Shown here: piece by piece, positions 30,364-40,345 of the stretch
How the letters are laid out: every line of letters starts with the position of its first letter
Numbering within the stretch: the first letter of the stretch is position 1
Origin: Alkalicoccus chagannorensis DSM 18086
Lineage (GTDB): Bacteria; Bacillota; Bacilli; Bacillales; Salisediminibacteriaceae
NCBI RefSeq assembly: GCF_000429725.1
Contig: NZ_AUCK01000001.1
Location: 124,001-188,000 of the forward strand
DNA length: 64,000 nucleotides
Reading direction: 5' to 3'
Notes under the pieces: generated by a model
What the model was told of the DNA's origin: nothing
Seen by the model: only the letters and a program-made list of their open reading frames with translations
The model's database searches: none
Program-made: the position numbers and the translations under genes

Positions 30364-31237
30364 CAGGATAGAGAGCAGGCGTCAAAGCATTCCTATCTGT
30401 TGATCAGATTATCTTATTTCTTTTGGTGAAGCTCTGTGATTGTTTATTGTTGATAATGACAGAAAACGCCGCTGCAACTCGGCAGGCTTGCCGTGGAGGA
30501 AATCTCCAGCTTCCTCGGTCTGACGCCCTGTGGGATCCTCCGATCTCCTTCTTCCACAGGCGTCCGCCGAAAGCGGAAGAAATCAACATCGAACGATAAC
30601 ATAGCCTTTGGTAAAAATGTTGACGTTCTCATCGAGGGAGAAGGAATCATGCAGGAATAACCTGTCTTATGGTCAAGCACACAGATTTTCCAGTTAGGAG
30701 GTTGCATCAGCCGCGGCTCTTCAGCAGGCGCTCGACGCTTACCACTGGAGGAGGAAGACGAGCTGAAGGCCACGAAGAAAAGCAGCCTTGGCCGTACGCC
30801 CGCCTGCGCCCGCAGGCAGGAGCTCCATGTAAGAGAAGCGATCGGAGAACTGACCGCGGTGATCGACAATCATCCCGCAGAGTACGCCATCCGTTTGCCA
30901 TCGGGACGAAACACTGGCTCTTTTCGACCTCTTCATCGTCGCACGGAAGTCAGTGTCCACCTCGAGTCGTTCACGCCGCACAGCCGAACCCGCCGTACAT
31001 GCGTACCTGCATTATCACTGACGGTGCAGGAGGCGCATGTTTCGAAGCCTAAAGAAGCGTTAACAGCCGCTGGCCGGCGTATGCCACTCTTGAAAAAAGA
31101 GAAAGGGAGACGGCTTTTTGACGTGGCTGAGCAGAAGGCGGCGGCTCAGGATCAGCGAGCGGACATCTTGCGATGAGTGAACGAAGGAGTACATAGAAAA
31201 GACTTGAAGGCGTGCGTGAAGAAATTTCCTGTCCTGC
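30364..31237 (+). other. dapA-rnjB spacer with GC-rich repeat and unassigned open frame
   Basis: About 870 bases with no recognised gene. 30487-30564 matches the GC-rich element at 20323. From 30661 to 31176 the plus strand has one frame open for 171 codons before TGA at 31174. It lacks a credible start with ribosome site and resembles no protein I know. It could be a decayed gene or chance. ylzJ and tepA normally lie on the far side of rnjB, not here. Confidence 0.45.
30487..30564 (+). repeat. GC-rich intergenic element, second copy (diverged)
   Basis: Shares CTTGCCG(C/T)GGAG and CTTCTTCCACAGGCGTC-type ends with the element at 20323-20425, but the left inverted end is degraded. Confidence 0.45.
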
Positions 31238-31267
31238 TTGTAGAGCAGTTCCTCATTCATGTATACT
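31238..31267 (+). promoter_or_regulatory. putative sigma-A promoter for rnjB
   Basis: TTGTAG (31238-31243), an 18-base spacer and TATACT (31262-31267), about 55 bases before the rnjB TTG start. Confidence 0.65.
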
Positions 31268-31322
31268 TAAAAAGAGAAAATCTGCACGTATGAACTATTT
31301 CAATACACAGGAGGAACAACCA

Positions 31323-32993
31323 TTGTCAAACCAACAGACTGAAAAAATCCGCATCTTCGCCCTCGGCGGATTAGGAGAAACAGGCAAAAACCTATACGTC
31401 GTCGAACTTGACGAAGATATTTTCATTCTTGATGCAGGCTGCATGCATCCGGAAGACGACATGCTCGGCGTGGACATCGTCATCCCGGATACCACGTACC
31501 TGACGGAGAATAAAGACCGGATCAAAGCGATGATACTTACGCACGGCCACGAAGAGCATATCGGGGCGGCCGCGTATCTGCTGAGGGACCTGAAAATGCC
31601 GGTGTACGGATCCAAATTCACCCTTGCACTGCTGCAGGACCGCTGCAATGAGATTAAGCTGAAGAAAAAACCGAAGTTCCACGAAGTGAATGCGGACTCC
31701 AGAATCAAAGTAGCAAAAACGCCGGTCAGTTTTTTCCGGACCAACCACAGCATTCCGGATTCCCTCGGCGTCGTCATTCATACGAGCCAGGGACCGATCC
31801 TTTACACCGGCGACTTCAAGTTTGACCAGAACCCGGTAGATGGTCAGACGATGGATATCGATAAGCTGACCGAGATCGGATCCAAAGGGGTCCTCTGTCT
31901 GCTTTCCGACAGCAGTCACGCGGAGGTACCCGGCTATACACCTTCCGAATCGATCGTATCGGAAGGTCTGAAAGATGCTTTCCATGAAGCTCCGAAAGCT
32001 ATCGTTGTGTCGATGTATGCGACACATATTCACCGCATGCAGCAGGTACTGGATGCTGCGGCTCAAAAAGAACGAAAAGTAGCGATTGTCGGCAAAGAAA
32101 TGGAACGGGCAGCAGAAATAGCGATGGAGCTCGGCTATCTGAACGATGACGATGGTCTGCTGATTCCGAAAAAGGAAATCGCCTCAATGCCGCGTGAAGA
32201 CCTCGTCATTCTAACGACGGGCAGTCAGGGCGAGCCGATGAGCGACTTGATGCGGATGGGCAAAGGATCACATCAGCTCTTTACGTTCCAGAAGAAAGAT
32301 CGGCTGGTCCTCTCCTCTATGCCGAACCCGGGAAATGAGAAGCTGGTGTCCCAGCTGATCGATTTGATTTCCCGGACAGGAGTCGACTGTATTTACGGGA
32401 AAAACAAAAAAGTACACACGGCGGGTCATGCCAGCCAGGAAGAACTGAAACTCCTCCTGAACGTAGTGAAACCGCAGCATTTCATTCCGGTCAGCGGCGA
32501 GTACCGGATGCAGTATTCCCACCGGCGGCTCGCCGAGTCTGTGCATGTGGATACCGACAACATTCACCTGCTTGAAAAAGGAGAAATCGTGGAGTTCACG
32601 AAGCGCAAAGGGAAGCGGACGACCAAAATCCCGACTGGTCACGTACTGATCGATGGACTCGGCGTCGGCGATGTCGGTAACATCGTTCTCCGCGACCGCC
32701 GGCTGCTGTCCAAAGACGGTATTCTCGTCGTAGTAGTCACGCTGAACAAGAAACACAACCAGATTCTATCCGGTCCGGACATCATTTCCAGAGGATTCGT
32801 CTACGTACGGGAATCAGAAGAACTGATCAAGGAATCGGAAGTACTGGTAACGAAATCTCTAGGGGAAGCAATCGAGCAGAATCAGACGGAATGGTCCCAG
32901 CTGAAAAGCCACGTCCGGGATCAGCTGAGCAGATATCTGTATGAAAAGACGAAGCGCCGTCCAATGATTATGCCGATCATTATGGAAGCATAG
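31323..32993 (+). CDS. rnjB: ribonuclease J2
   Basis: Metallo-beta-lactamase/beta-CASP RNase of the J family, 556 residues, partner of RNase J1 in mRNA decay and rRNA maturation. Motifs: [17 protein letters not shown] at the N-terminus, metal motif HGHEEHIGA (about 75-83), HSIPDSLG (about 142-149), YTGDFKFD, and the beta-CASP motifs TTGSQGEP and [14 protein letters not shown] at 31323 is chosen: CACAGGAGG lies eight bases upstream and the length then equals B. subtilis RnjB. Position downstream of dapA marks it as J2 rather than J1. Motif II reads HxHxEH rather than the HxHxDH of active J1. Confidence 0.93.
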   Translation: MSNQQTEKIRIFALGGLGETGKNLYVVELDEDIFILDAGCMHPEDDMLGVDIVIPDTTYLTENKDRIKAMILTHGHEEHIGAAAYLLRDLKMPVYGSKFTLALLQDRCNEIKLKKKPKFHEVNADSRIKVAKTPVSFFRTNHSIPDSLGVVIHTSQGPILYTGDFKFDQNPVDGQTMDIDKLTEIGSKGVLCLLSDSSHAEVPGYTPSESIVSEGLKDAFHEAPKAIVVSMYATHIHRMQQVLDAAAQKERKVAIVGKEMERAAEIAMELGYLNDDDGLLIPKKEIASMPREDLVILTTGSQGEPMSDLMRMGKGSHQLFTFQKKDRLVLSSMPNPGNEKLVSQLIDLISRTGVDCIYGKNKKVHTAGHASQEELKLLLNVVKPQHFIPVSGEYRMQYSHRRLAESVHVDTDNIHLLEKGEIVEFTKRKGKRTTKIPTGHVLIDGLGVGDVGNIVLRDRRLLSKDGILVVVVTLNKKHNQILSGPDIISRGFVYVRESEELIKESEVLVTKSLGEAIEQNQTEWSQLKSHVRDQLSRYLYEKTKRRPMIMPIIMEA

Positions 32994-33007
32994 CGGCAGA
33001 GAACCTG

Positions 33008-33060
33008 CAGGGGATGCTCCCACCCGCTCTCCAGCGGAGGGAGCATCCCCTGGCTTGTTT
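33008..33060 (+). terminator. long two-part hairpin between rnjB and ftsK
   Basis: CAGGGGATGCTCCC (33008-33021) pairs perfectly with GGGAGCATCCCCTG (33039-33052). Inside, CCGCT/AGCGG (33024-33028 and 33033-33037) adds five more pairs around CTCC. The tail is GCTTGTTT, so termination may be partial. The ftsK ribosome site starts four bases later. Confidence 0.75.
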
Positions 33061-33076
33061 AGTGGAGGTGCATGCA

Positions 33077-35356
33077 ATGGCTCAAAAAAAGAAAACAACT
33101 AAAAAAACACAGCAGTGGAAAAAGCTGCTTAAAAAAGAAATTGCAGGCATCTTTTTCGCCGCTGCAGTACTCGTTGTCCTGCTCGGACTGGGTCCGGCTG
33201 GTACATTTGGACAGGATCTGCTCCGGTACCTCATCGGCAGTATGCATCCGGTTTTCAGCATATTTCTGCTGCTTGTGGCAGGGTATTTCATGTGGAAGCG
33301 ATCGTTCCCGATTCCAGCGGCGGATCGTGCATCAGGTGCATTCCTGAGCACGGCCGGGCTTGTCATGCTTCTGCATCTCCCTCTGCGGGGAAGAACGACA
33401 GAGGATGGATTTACAGCTCCGCTGCAGCAGCAGTGGGCGGAGTTCGGTGCTCCTGAAGGCATGTCCGGAGGAGTAGCAGGAGCCCTGCTGTTTCAGTCGG
33501 TTCAATCTCTGATTGCCCCGGCCGGAGCGGTCCTTACTGCTTCTGCACTGATTGTTGCCGGCATTGTGCTGCTCTCTGGACGATCATTCGTAGAAGTTCT
33601 TCGCTACAGCAGCGAGAAGCAGAAACCATTCTGGAAAGCGCTCAAACGAAAGATACAGATACGCTGGGAGCAGTTTAGAGAAGAAGGAAAAAGGAAACGA
33701 GAGAACAATGAGACGGTGGAGACACCGGAAGAACCAGATCACGTTCCGTCCGTTCCGCCGGAACCTCAGGAAACAACAGACACGTCTACTTCCGAAGAAG
33801 CACCTGTTATTTACGATTTTACAGACAATGTGCAGACGAACAGCAAAGAAGAACAGGCAGAACCGGAACGAGAACCGGTATCCGTCGAAGAGAAGGATGA
33901 ATCCCGTTCTATTGTTGTAGAAGAACATGAGAACACAGACTACCGGCTGCCGCCGATGACGTTACTGCAGCAGCCGTCCCAGCAGTCCCAGAGCGGAGAG
34001 CGGAGCATGCTCTCTAAAAATGCGCGGAAACTGGAAGAAACGCTGGAAAGCTTCGGCGTTTCGGCCAAAGTGACGAAAGTGCATCTCGGTCCGTCTGTCA
34101 CAAAATATGAAGTCTATCCGTCCACCGGCGTCAAGGTGAGCCGCATCGTGAACTTAAGTGATGATCTGGCGCTGGCACTGGCGGCGAAAGACATCCGGAT
34201 GGAGGCGCCGATCCCAGGCAAATCGGCGATTGGGATCGAGGTGCCAAATCAGGATGTTGCACTCGTCACGCTGAAAGAAGTACTCGACAGTGACGAGATG
34301 AAGAAATCAACCAACCCGCTTGCCATTGCACTCGGCCGTGATATTTCCGGTGGAGCCGTCATGGCCGAGCTGAACAAAATGCCCCATCTCCTGGTTGCCG
34401 GTGCGACAGGAAGCGGAAAAAGTGTCTGCATCAACGGCATTATTATCAGCATACTGCTGCGCAGCAAACCCCATGAAGTAAAACTGATGATGATCGACCC
34501 GAAAATGGTGGAGCTGAACATGTACAACGGCATCCCGCACCTTCTTTCCCCGGTCGTTACTGAACCGAAGAAAGCGGCGCAGGCGCTCAAAAAGGTCGTC
34601 TCGGAGATGGAGCGGCGCTACGAGCTGTTTGCTTCCACAGGTACTCGGAATCTGGAAGGGTACAACCAGTACATTGAAAGAGAGAATGAGAATAGAGAAG
34701 AAGCCGCTTCCCCGCTTCCATACATCGTCGTGCTCGTGGACGAGCTGGCAGATCTGATGATGGTTGCATCCGGAGAAGTTGAGGATGCGATCACGCGGCT
34801 GGCGCAGATGGCGCGGGCTGCAGGAATTCATCTCATCATTGCTACGCAGCGCCCTTCCGTTGATGTCATAACCGGCGTCATCAAGGCAAATATCCCTTCT
34901 CGCATCGCGTTCGGTGTTTCCAGCTCAACGGATTCACGGACCATTCTCGACAGCGTCGGTGCAGAAAAACTCCTAGGGAAAGGGGATATGCTGTTTCAGC
35001 CTGTCGGAGCCGGCAAAGCAGGCCGGATCCAGGGAGCATTTTTGAGCGACGGAGAAGTGGAGACCGTCGTCCGGCACTGCATTGAGCAGCAGCAGGCCCA
35101 GTACGCGGAAGAAATGATGCCGTCCGAGGAGCCGGAAAAGGATGAAAGCAGCTCGGATGATGAGCTGTATGAGGATGCCGTCAACATGGTGGCACAAATG
35201 CAGACCGCATCTGTCTCGATGATCCAGCGTCGGTTCCGGGTCGGCTACGCGAGGGCGGCAAGGCTGATCGATGAAATGGAAGTCCGCGGTGTCGTCGGAC
35301 CTTATGAGGGAAGCAAGCCGAGAGAAGTTCTTGTCGCAAAACCTGATGAAGAATAA
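33077..35356 (+). CDS. spoIIIE: DNA translocase FtsK/SpoIIIE
   Basis: Hexameric ATPase that pumps chromosomal DNA through the division septum. The 759-residue protein has an N-terminal membrane domain (hydrophobic helices up to about residue 180), a charged Glu/Pro-rich linker (about 200-300), the alpha/beta motor with Walker A GATGSGKS (about 441-448) and Walker [13 protein letters not shown], and a C-terminal gamma winged helix ([17 protein letters not shown], about 712-728) that reads orienting sequences. The ATG at 33077 follows GGAGGTG. The position before ymfC identifies it as the SpoIIIE orthologue rather than SftA. The intervening ylzJ and tepA genes are missing. Confidence 0.95.
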   Translation: MAQKKKTTKKTQQWKKLLKKEIAGIFFAAAVLVVLLGLGPAGTFGQDLLRYLIGSMHPVFSIFLLLVAGYFMWKRSFPIPAADRASGAFLSTAGLVMLLHLPLRGRTTEDGFTAPLQQQWAEFGAPEGMSGGVAGALLFQSVQSLIAPAGAVLTASALIVAGIVLLSGRSFVEVLRYSSEKQKPFWKALKRKIQIRWEQFREEGKRKRENNETVETPEEPDHVPSVPPEPQETTDTSTSEEAPVIYDFTDNVQTNSKEEQAEPEREPVSVEEKDESRSIVVEEHENTDYRLPPMTLLQQPSQQSQSGERSMLSKNARKLEETLESFGVSAKVTKVHLGPSVTKYEVYPSTGVKVSRIVNLSDDLALALAAKDIRMEAPIPGKSAIGIEVPNQDVALVTLKEVLDSDEMKKSTNPLAIALGRDISGGAVMAELNKMPHLLVAGATGSGKSVCINGIIISILLRSKPHEVKLMMIDPKMVELNMYNGIPHLLSPVVTEPKKAAQALKKVVSEMERRYELFASTGTRNLEGYNQYIERENENREEAASPLPYIVVLVDELADLMMVASGEVEDAITRLAQMARAAGIHLIIATQRPSVDVITGVIKANIPSRIAFGVSSSTDSRTILDSVGAEKLLGKGDMLFQPVGAGKAGRIQGAFLSDGEVETVVRHCIEQQQAQYAEEMMPSEEPEKDESSSDDELYEDAVNMVAQMQTASVSMIQRRFRVGYARAARLIDEMEVRGVVGPYEGSKPREVLVAKPDEE

Positions 35357-35360
35357 AACG

Positions 35361-35372
35361 GAATGTACATTC
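35361..35372 (+). promoter_or_regulatory. perfect 12-bp palindrome GAATGTACATTC, candidate operator for YmfC
   Basis: The palindrome lies between the ftsK stop (35356) and the GTG start of the GntR gene (35393). Autoregulating GntR proteins often bind such sites just before their own gene. Role not shown. Confidence 0.4.
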
Positions 35373-35392
35373 ACATCCAGAGGGAGGCTCAC

Positions 35393-36112
35393 GTGATCAA
35401 ATCTGATTCCCGTCCACTGTACCTGCAGGTCATTGACAAAATAAAAGAAGATATCGAATCCGGTGTGTTTGAAACCGGGCGACGTCTGCCATCAGAGTTC
35501 CAGCTCTCCCGCCAGCTCGGCGTCAGTAGAGCTACTCTTCGTGAAGCGCTGCGCATGCTCGAAGATGAAAATGTCGTCGTCCGTCGGCACGGAGTCGGCA
35601 CTTTCGTGAACAACAAGCCTCTCTTTTCCTCCGGCATCGAGGAGCTTTTCAGCGTCACCGACATGATCCGCCGGGGGAAAAAAGAACCAGGCACCAATTA
35701 TCTCTCGACGTTCATGGAGCCGGCTGATGAAGATGATAAACACCGCTTCCGCGATCAGCACATCGATAACATCATTACCGTGGAGCGGGTACGTACCGCT
35801 GATGATGAGCCGGTGGTCTACTGCCTCGACCGTGCACCGGATAAATTTCTGAATGAGACGTTCCACGGAGAGCAGTCGATTTTTGATCAAATGGAAAAAT
35901 CAGGTATAACCATTACGTATGCGATGACCCATATTGAACCGATCGGCTATGATGACCGGATATCCGAGATTCTGGAATGCGAACCGGAGACCTCTCTCCT
36001 CGTGCTGAAACAAATGCACTACGATGATCAGGACAGGGCCGTACTGTATTCCAAAAACTATTTCCGGGCTGATAAATTCAAATTTCATGTCGTACGGAAA
36101 CGCGTATTTTAG
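35393..36112 (+). CDS. ymfC: GntR family (HutC/FarR-type) transcriptional regulator YmfC
   Basis: A 239-residue regulator with an N-terminal winged helix (PLYLQVIDKIKEDIESG, then LPSEFQLSRQLGVSRATLREALRML, about 28-52) and a C-terminal UTRA ligand-binding domain (ending DKFKFHVVRKRVF). Its ligand is unknown. The GTG at 35393 follows GAGGGAGG, and the upstream in-frame ATG would overlap the palindrome at 35361. It precedes the ymfF-ymfH-ymfI genes by 11 bases and may control them. Confidence 0.9.
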   Translation: MIKSDSRPLYLQVIDKIKEDIESGVFETGRRLPSEFQLSRQLGVSRATLREALRMLEDENVVVRRHGVGTFVNNKPLFSSGIEELFSVTDMIRRGKKEPGTNYLSTFMEPADEDDKHRFRDQHIDNIITVERVRTADDEPVVYCLDRAPDKFLNETFHGEQSIFDQMEKSGITITYAMTHIEPIGYDDRISEILECEPETSLLVLKQMHYDDQDRAVLYSKNYFRADKFKFHVVRKRVF

Positions 36113-36123
36113 GAGGAATGACG

Positions 36124-37386
36124 TTGCAGACAATGGACATTAACACGATCCGGACGCATATTGAGCAGCTGGACACGTTTAAAACAACAACATTGGTGTT
36201 TCAGCTGAGAACCAGACTGGAGCGGAAAGATTTAACGGAAAAAGCGCTGCTGCCTTCCATGCTGGAAAGGGGAACGAAACACTTTCCGAGCCGGCAGCAT
36301 GTTCAAGGAGCTCTCGAGGAGCTTTACGGTGCTTCGCTGAGCGGAGATGTCGTAAAGAAGGGAGAGCACCACGTTGTGACTATTAAATTGGAGGCAGCGA
36401 ATGAGAAATTTCTCCAGGAAGAGGTGCCTCTTCTGGAAAGAGCTGTGCAGATGACGGCCTCTCTTCTGTTTTATCCTAACATCCAGGATGGTGCCTTTCC
36501 TGAAGACATCCTGCAGGAAGAGAAACGCTCCCATGCGCAGAAAATCCAGTCGGTGTATGACGACAAGATGCGTTTTGCCAATAAGCGTCTCGCAGAGGAA
36601 ATGTGTGATGGGGAAGGCTATGCCCTTCCAGTTCTGGGTATGAAAGAAGATCTGGAACAGATCACAGGGGCGTCTCTGTACGACGCGTATCAGCGGCTGA
36701 TATCAGAGGCACAGATGGATTTTTATGTCGTTGGCGATGTTGATCCGAAAGAAACGGGCGCGCTCATCGAACATTACATGCACCCGGACCGGGAGCACAT
36801 GCCAGGCGAGTATCAGCTGCCTGCTCACGAGAAGCCGGCAGACGTGAAGGTAGTAAAGGAAACCCAGCAGTTGAAGCAGGCGAAACTCCATATCGGGTAC
36901 CGTACCGGTATCAGCTTTGGTGACAGCGACTACTTTGCCCTGCAGATGGCAAACAGTCTTTTCGGCGGAGCGCCTCATTCCAAGCTTTTTGTGAACGTGA
37001 GGGAAAAAGAGAGTCTGGCTTATTACGCCGCCAGCAGACTGGAAAGTCATAAAGGGCTGATGATTGTGATGGCAGGCATCGATACGAAGAAATTTGATCA
37101 GGCAGACGCGATCATTGATGAACAGCTCGATGCTGTAAAGCAAGGTGATTTTACGGAGGCGGACGTGGAACAGACGCGTGCTGTCCTGATGAATCAGATA
37201 AGGGAAACCATGGATACCGCGCGAGGCCTGGTCGAACTCGATTATCACAGTAAGACCGCGGGTACGAAGCTGCAGGCATCCGACTGGCTCGATGCACTTG
37301 CTTCGGTAACAAAAGAAGACATGATCCGGGCTGCATCAGGCATAACGAAAGACACCGTCTATTTTCTCCAAGGGGAGGAATCATAA
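36124..37386 (+). CDS. ymfF: M16-like peptidase subunit YmfF, apparently without zinc motif
   Basis: A 420-residue pitrilysin-fold protein. The region where active members carry HxxEH reads SRQHVQGALEELYGASL, with no HxxEH anywhere, so it is probably the non-catalytic half of a heterodimer with YmfH, as in two-subunit M16 enzymes. TTG at 36124 lies eight bases after TTAGGAGGA. An ATG at 36118 is possible but only two bases from the site. The stop shares its last base with the ymfH ATG. B. subtilis YmfF belongs to this set. Confidence 0.88.
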   Translation: MQTMDINTIRTHIEQLDTFKTTTLVFQLRTRLERKDLTEKALLPSMLERGTKHFPSRQHVQGALEELYGASLSGDVVKKGEHHVVTIKLEAANEKFLQEEVPLLERAVQMTASLLFYPNIQDGAFPEDILQEEKRSHAQKIQSVYDDKMRFANKRLAEEMCDGEGYALPVLGMKEDLEQITGASLYDAYQRLISEAQMDFYVVGDVDPKETGALIEHYMHPDREHMPGEYQLPAHEKPADVKVVKETQQLKQAKLHIGYRTGISFGDSDYFALQMANSLFGGAPHSKLFVNVREKESLAYYAASRLESHKGLMIVMAGIDTKKFDQADAIIDEQLDAVKQGDFTEADVEQTRAVLMNQIRETMDTARGLVELDYHSKTAGTKLQASDWLDALASVTKEDMIRAASGITKDTVYFLQGEES

Positions 37387-38687
37387 TGGAAACGATGCAT
37401 TTTGAACAACTGCAGGAAACATTGTATAAAGAAAAACTGGATAACGGGCTCGAAGTGTTTCTTCTCCCGAAGGAAGGGTTCCAGAAAGCTTTCGCCGTTT
37501 TCACCACAAAATATGGATCCGTTGACGACCGCTTCATTCCGATTGGCGGCACGGAGCCGGTACAGCTGCCGGACGGGGTCGCCCATTTTCTTGAACATAA
37601 AATGTTTGAGGATGAAGACGGGGACGTGTTTCAGGAGTTCAGCAGGCAGGGGGCCAGCGCAAATGCCTTTACGAGCTTTACCCGAACTGCCTATCTGTTC
37701 TCCAGTACGAGCGGAGTGAGCAACAGTCTGGAAACGCTCCTCAACTTCGTTCAGAAGCCATATTTCACTGATGCAACCGTGGAAAAGGAAAAAGGAATCA
37801 TCGAACAGGAAATCAATATGTATCAGGATAATCCGGACTGGCAGAACTTCTTCGGTCTGCTCAAGGCGATGTATCACCGTCATCCTGTCCGCACGGACAT
37901 TGCCGGTACCGTCTCCTCCATATACGACATTTCGAAAGAAGATCTCTATATGGCCTACGAGACGTTCTACCATCCTGCCAGCATGGTGCTTTTCATCGTA
38001 GGTGCTGTCGAACCGGAGTCGACCATGAAGCAGATCCGGGAAAACCAGCAGGCAAAAACGTTTCCTGATCCAGAGGAACCGGTACGCTTTCAGGCTGATG
38101 AACCGGAGGAAGTGTTTGAGAAAAGCGTGACGATGGCCATGCCCGTCCAGGTGGGCAGATGCCTGATCGGATTCAAAGAAAAAAATCCTTTCCGCAGAGG
38201 AAGGGACCTACTGAAGAGGGAGCTGTCGGCACAGCTGGTGCTCGAAATGATGTTCGGCCAGAGCTCTGATGGGTATGCTTCGCTGTTCTCCCGCGGACTC
38301 ATTGACGAAACGTTCAGCTTTGACTATACAGCAGAAGAAGGGTTTGGCTTTTCGGTGATCGGAAGCGACACGACTTCGCCGCAGGAACTTGATGATGCCG
38401 TCAGCGGCATTATTCAGTCGGCCCAGCGGGAGGGGCTCTCTGAAGCCGCGTTTGAGAGACTGAAGAAAAAGAAAATCGGGTTCTTTCTGCGTGCAATGAA
38501 CTCCCCGGAATTTATTGCTAATCAGTTCACTCGTTATCATATGAATGAGATGCAGCTGTTTGATGTTATTCCTGTCCTCGAATCGTTAACGCTTCACGAT
38601 CTTGACGAGGTGCTCCAGGAGCATTTCGACCTGAGCAGGCAGAAGAGTGTACACATGATCTATCCGGAAGAGTCCGTCACGTCATGA
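37386..38687 (+). CDS. ymfH: M16 family zinc peptidase YmfH
   Basis: A 433-residue catalytic M16 peptidase. The zinc motif HFLEHKMFED (about residues 67-76) and EQEINMYQDNPDW with the distal Glu (about 140-152) are intact. The protein pairs with YmfF encoded immediately upstream with a one-base overlap, and its stop overlaps ymfI by four bases. Natural substrate unknown; related pairs process or scavenge peptides. In B. subtilis both genes share this place. Confidence 0.92.
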   Translation: METMHFEQLQETLYKEKLDNGLEVFLLPKEGFQKAFAVFTTKYGSVDDRFIPIGGTEPVQLPDGVAHFLEHKMFEDEDGDVFQEFSRQGASANAFTSFTRTAYLFSSTSGVSNSLETLLNFVQKPYFTDATVEKEKGIIEQEINMYQDNPDWQNFFGLLKAMYHRHPVRTDIAGTVSSIYDISKEDLYMAYETFYHPASMVLFIVGAVEPESTMKQIRENQQAKTFPDPEEPVRFQADEPEEVFEKSVTMAMPVQVGRCLIGFKEKNPFRRGRDLLKRELSAQLVLEMMFGQSSDGYASLFSRGLIDETFSFDYTAEEGFGFSVIGSDTTSPQELDDAVSGIIQSAQREGLSEAAFERLKKKKIGFFLRAMNSPEFIANQFTRYHMNEMQLFDVIPVLESLTLHDLDEVLQEHFDLSRQKSVHMIYPEESVTS

Positions 38688-39379
38688 GAAAAGTGCTGAT
38701 CACCGGTGCCACCGGCGGAATCGGGAGTGCCGCTGCGGAAGCGTTCCGCGGGGAGCACCTGCATCTTCATTACCACAGCAGTCACGATAAGGCAGCGGTA
38801 CTTCAATCCCGTTTCCCCGGCAGTGAGTGGATCCAGGCGGACCTGGCGGCGGTAGAAGCTGCTGATACGCTGGCTGCGTTTCTGCCGGACCCGGACGTGA
38901 TCATCCACTGTGCGGGGAACGCCTCGGCATCGCTTTTTCAGGATGCCGACCTGACTGAATGGCAGCGGGAGATGAATACCGCACTGTTTACGCCTGCTGC
39001 CTACCTGCAGCAGGTACTCGCGGCCATGATACGGAAACAGGCCGGTGCTATCGTGATCATGACATCGATATGGGGGGAAACTGGAGCGGCTATGGAAACG
39101 ACTTATTCTTCCGTGAAAGCAGCCCAGATCGGCTTCATTAAGGCGCTGGCCAAAGAAACAGCGCCATCGGGTATTACCGTGAACGGATGTGCTCCCGGCC
39201 TGATGGCCACTGATATGAACAGCACGCTCTCCACCGAAGCGCTGGAACAGCTCCACGAGGAAATACCAGCAGGAAGATCCGGACGACCGGAAGAGGCTGC
39301 AGCCGCTGCGCATTATCTGGCCGGAGCCTCTTACGTCACCGGTCATATTCTCCGGGTGAACGGCGGCTGGTATACATAA
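38684..39379 (+). CDS. ymfI: short-chain dehydrogenase/reductase YmfI
   Basis: A 231-residue classical SDR with the NAD(P) motif TGATGGIG (about 7-14), HCAGNAS (about 77-83), the catalytic Ser in IMTSIWGETG, and the YSSVK catalytic pair (about 147-151), ending VTGHILRVNGGWYT. It resembles 3-oxoacyl-ACP reductases (FabG), but no fatty-acid genes lie nearby, so the substrate is open. It starts inside the ymfH stop (ATGA). Confidence 0.88.
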   Translation: MRKVLITGATGGIGSAAAEAFRGEHLHLHYHSSHDKAAVLQSRFPGSEWIQADLAAVEAADTLAAFLPDPDVIIHCAGNASASLFQDADLTEWQREMNTALFTPAAYLQQVLAAMIRKQAGAIVIMTSIWGETGAAMETTYSSVKAAQIGFIKALAKETAPSGITVNGCAPGLMATDMNSTLSTEALEQLHEEIPAGRSGRPEEAAAAAHYLAGASYVTGHILRVNGGWYT

Positions 39380-39478
39380 ACCTTTGTGAAATATAGTAAT
39401 TTTCGTGATATTCGAACAAGGCTCTTTTTTTCCTGATGCAGTTGCATTATGATGAAAGGAAAGAGAGGAGACGTTTGT

Positions 39479-40258
39479 ATGGAGGCAAAAGAATGGTATC
39501 TTGAATACGAAATTCATGAAAACCGTCCTGGTCTGCTCGGGGAAATATCATCCCTGCTCGGCATGCTCCGCATCAATATCGTCACCATTAATGGAGTCGA
39601 GTCGAACCGCAGAGGCATGCTGCTGCGGAGCTGGAACGACGAGAGTATTCAACGGCTGCGGTTCATTTTATATACCATGGATGTCATTACGCTGAAAAAA
39701 CTGCGCGTACCGAAGCTGAGAGACAGGCTGGCAGTCAGGCATGGACGCTATATTGAACGCGATGAAGACGAGAAGAAAACGTTCCGCTTTGTCCGGGATG
39801 AGCTCGGCATTCTCGTCGACTTCATGGCCGAACTGTTCATGAAGGAAGGCCACCGCCTGATTGGAATCCGCGGAATGCCGAGGGTGGGCAAAACCGAATC
39901 GATTGTAGCTGCCAGCGTCTGTGCCAATCGCAAGTGGTCCTTTTTATCCTCTACGATGCTGAAACAGACGATCCGCAGTCAGCTCGCTGATGATGAGATG
40001 CTTGAAGATAACATCTATATTATCGATGGTATCGTATCGACCATGCGCGGATCAGAGCGCCATCGTCTGCTCGTCTCCGAAATGATGCGCCTGCCGTCCA
40101 CAAAAGTAGTAGAACATCCGGATATTTTTGTGCAGACGACGGAATACACGCTGGATGACTTCGACTATATTATTGAACTTCGAAGTGATGCTGATCAGGT
40201 CATCTCTTATGAAGAAGTAGAGCAGAATTATTCTTCCTTCGGCGGACCAGGCATGTAG
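39479..40258 (+). CDS. ymfK: YmfK protein (DUF3388), ACT-like with P-loop
   Basis: A 259-residue protein conserved in Bacillaceae with unknown function. The N-terminal 75 residues (YEIHENRPGLLGEISSLLGM) look like an ACT domain. About residue 130 begins IGIRGMPRVGKTES, a Walker A-like GxxxVGKT motif, which hints at nucleotide binding. The ATG at 39479 follows AAGAGAGGAG. The small ymfJ gene that precedes it in B. subtilis is absent. ymfM follows after 87 bases. Confidence 0.85.
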   Translation: MEAKEWYLEYEIHENRPGLLGEISSLLGMLRINIVTINGVESNRRGMLLRSWNDESIQRLRFILYTMDVITLKKLRVPKLRDRLAVRHGRYIERDEDEKKTFRFVRDELGILVDFMAELFMKEGHRLIGIRGMPRVGKTESIVAASVCANRKWSFLSSTMLKQTIRSQLADDEMLEDNIYIIDGIVSTMRGSERHRLLVSEMMRLPSTKVVEHPDIFVQTTEYTLDDFDYIIELRSDADQVISYEEVEQNYSSFGGPGM

Positions 40259-40345
40259 GAGGAAGATATACCGGCCGAGGCTGGATGAATTGGAACGCAG
40301 CCCGGATAAAACTAATATTACAAGAAGAATTGCAGGTGGATAGAA

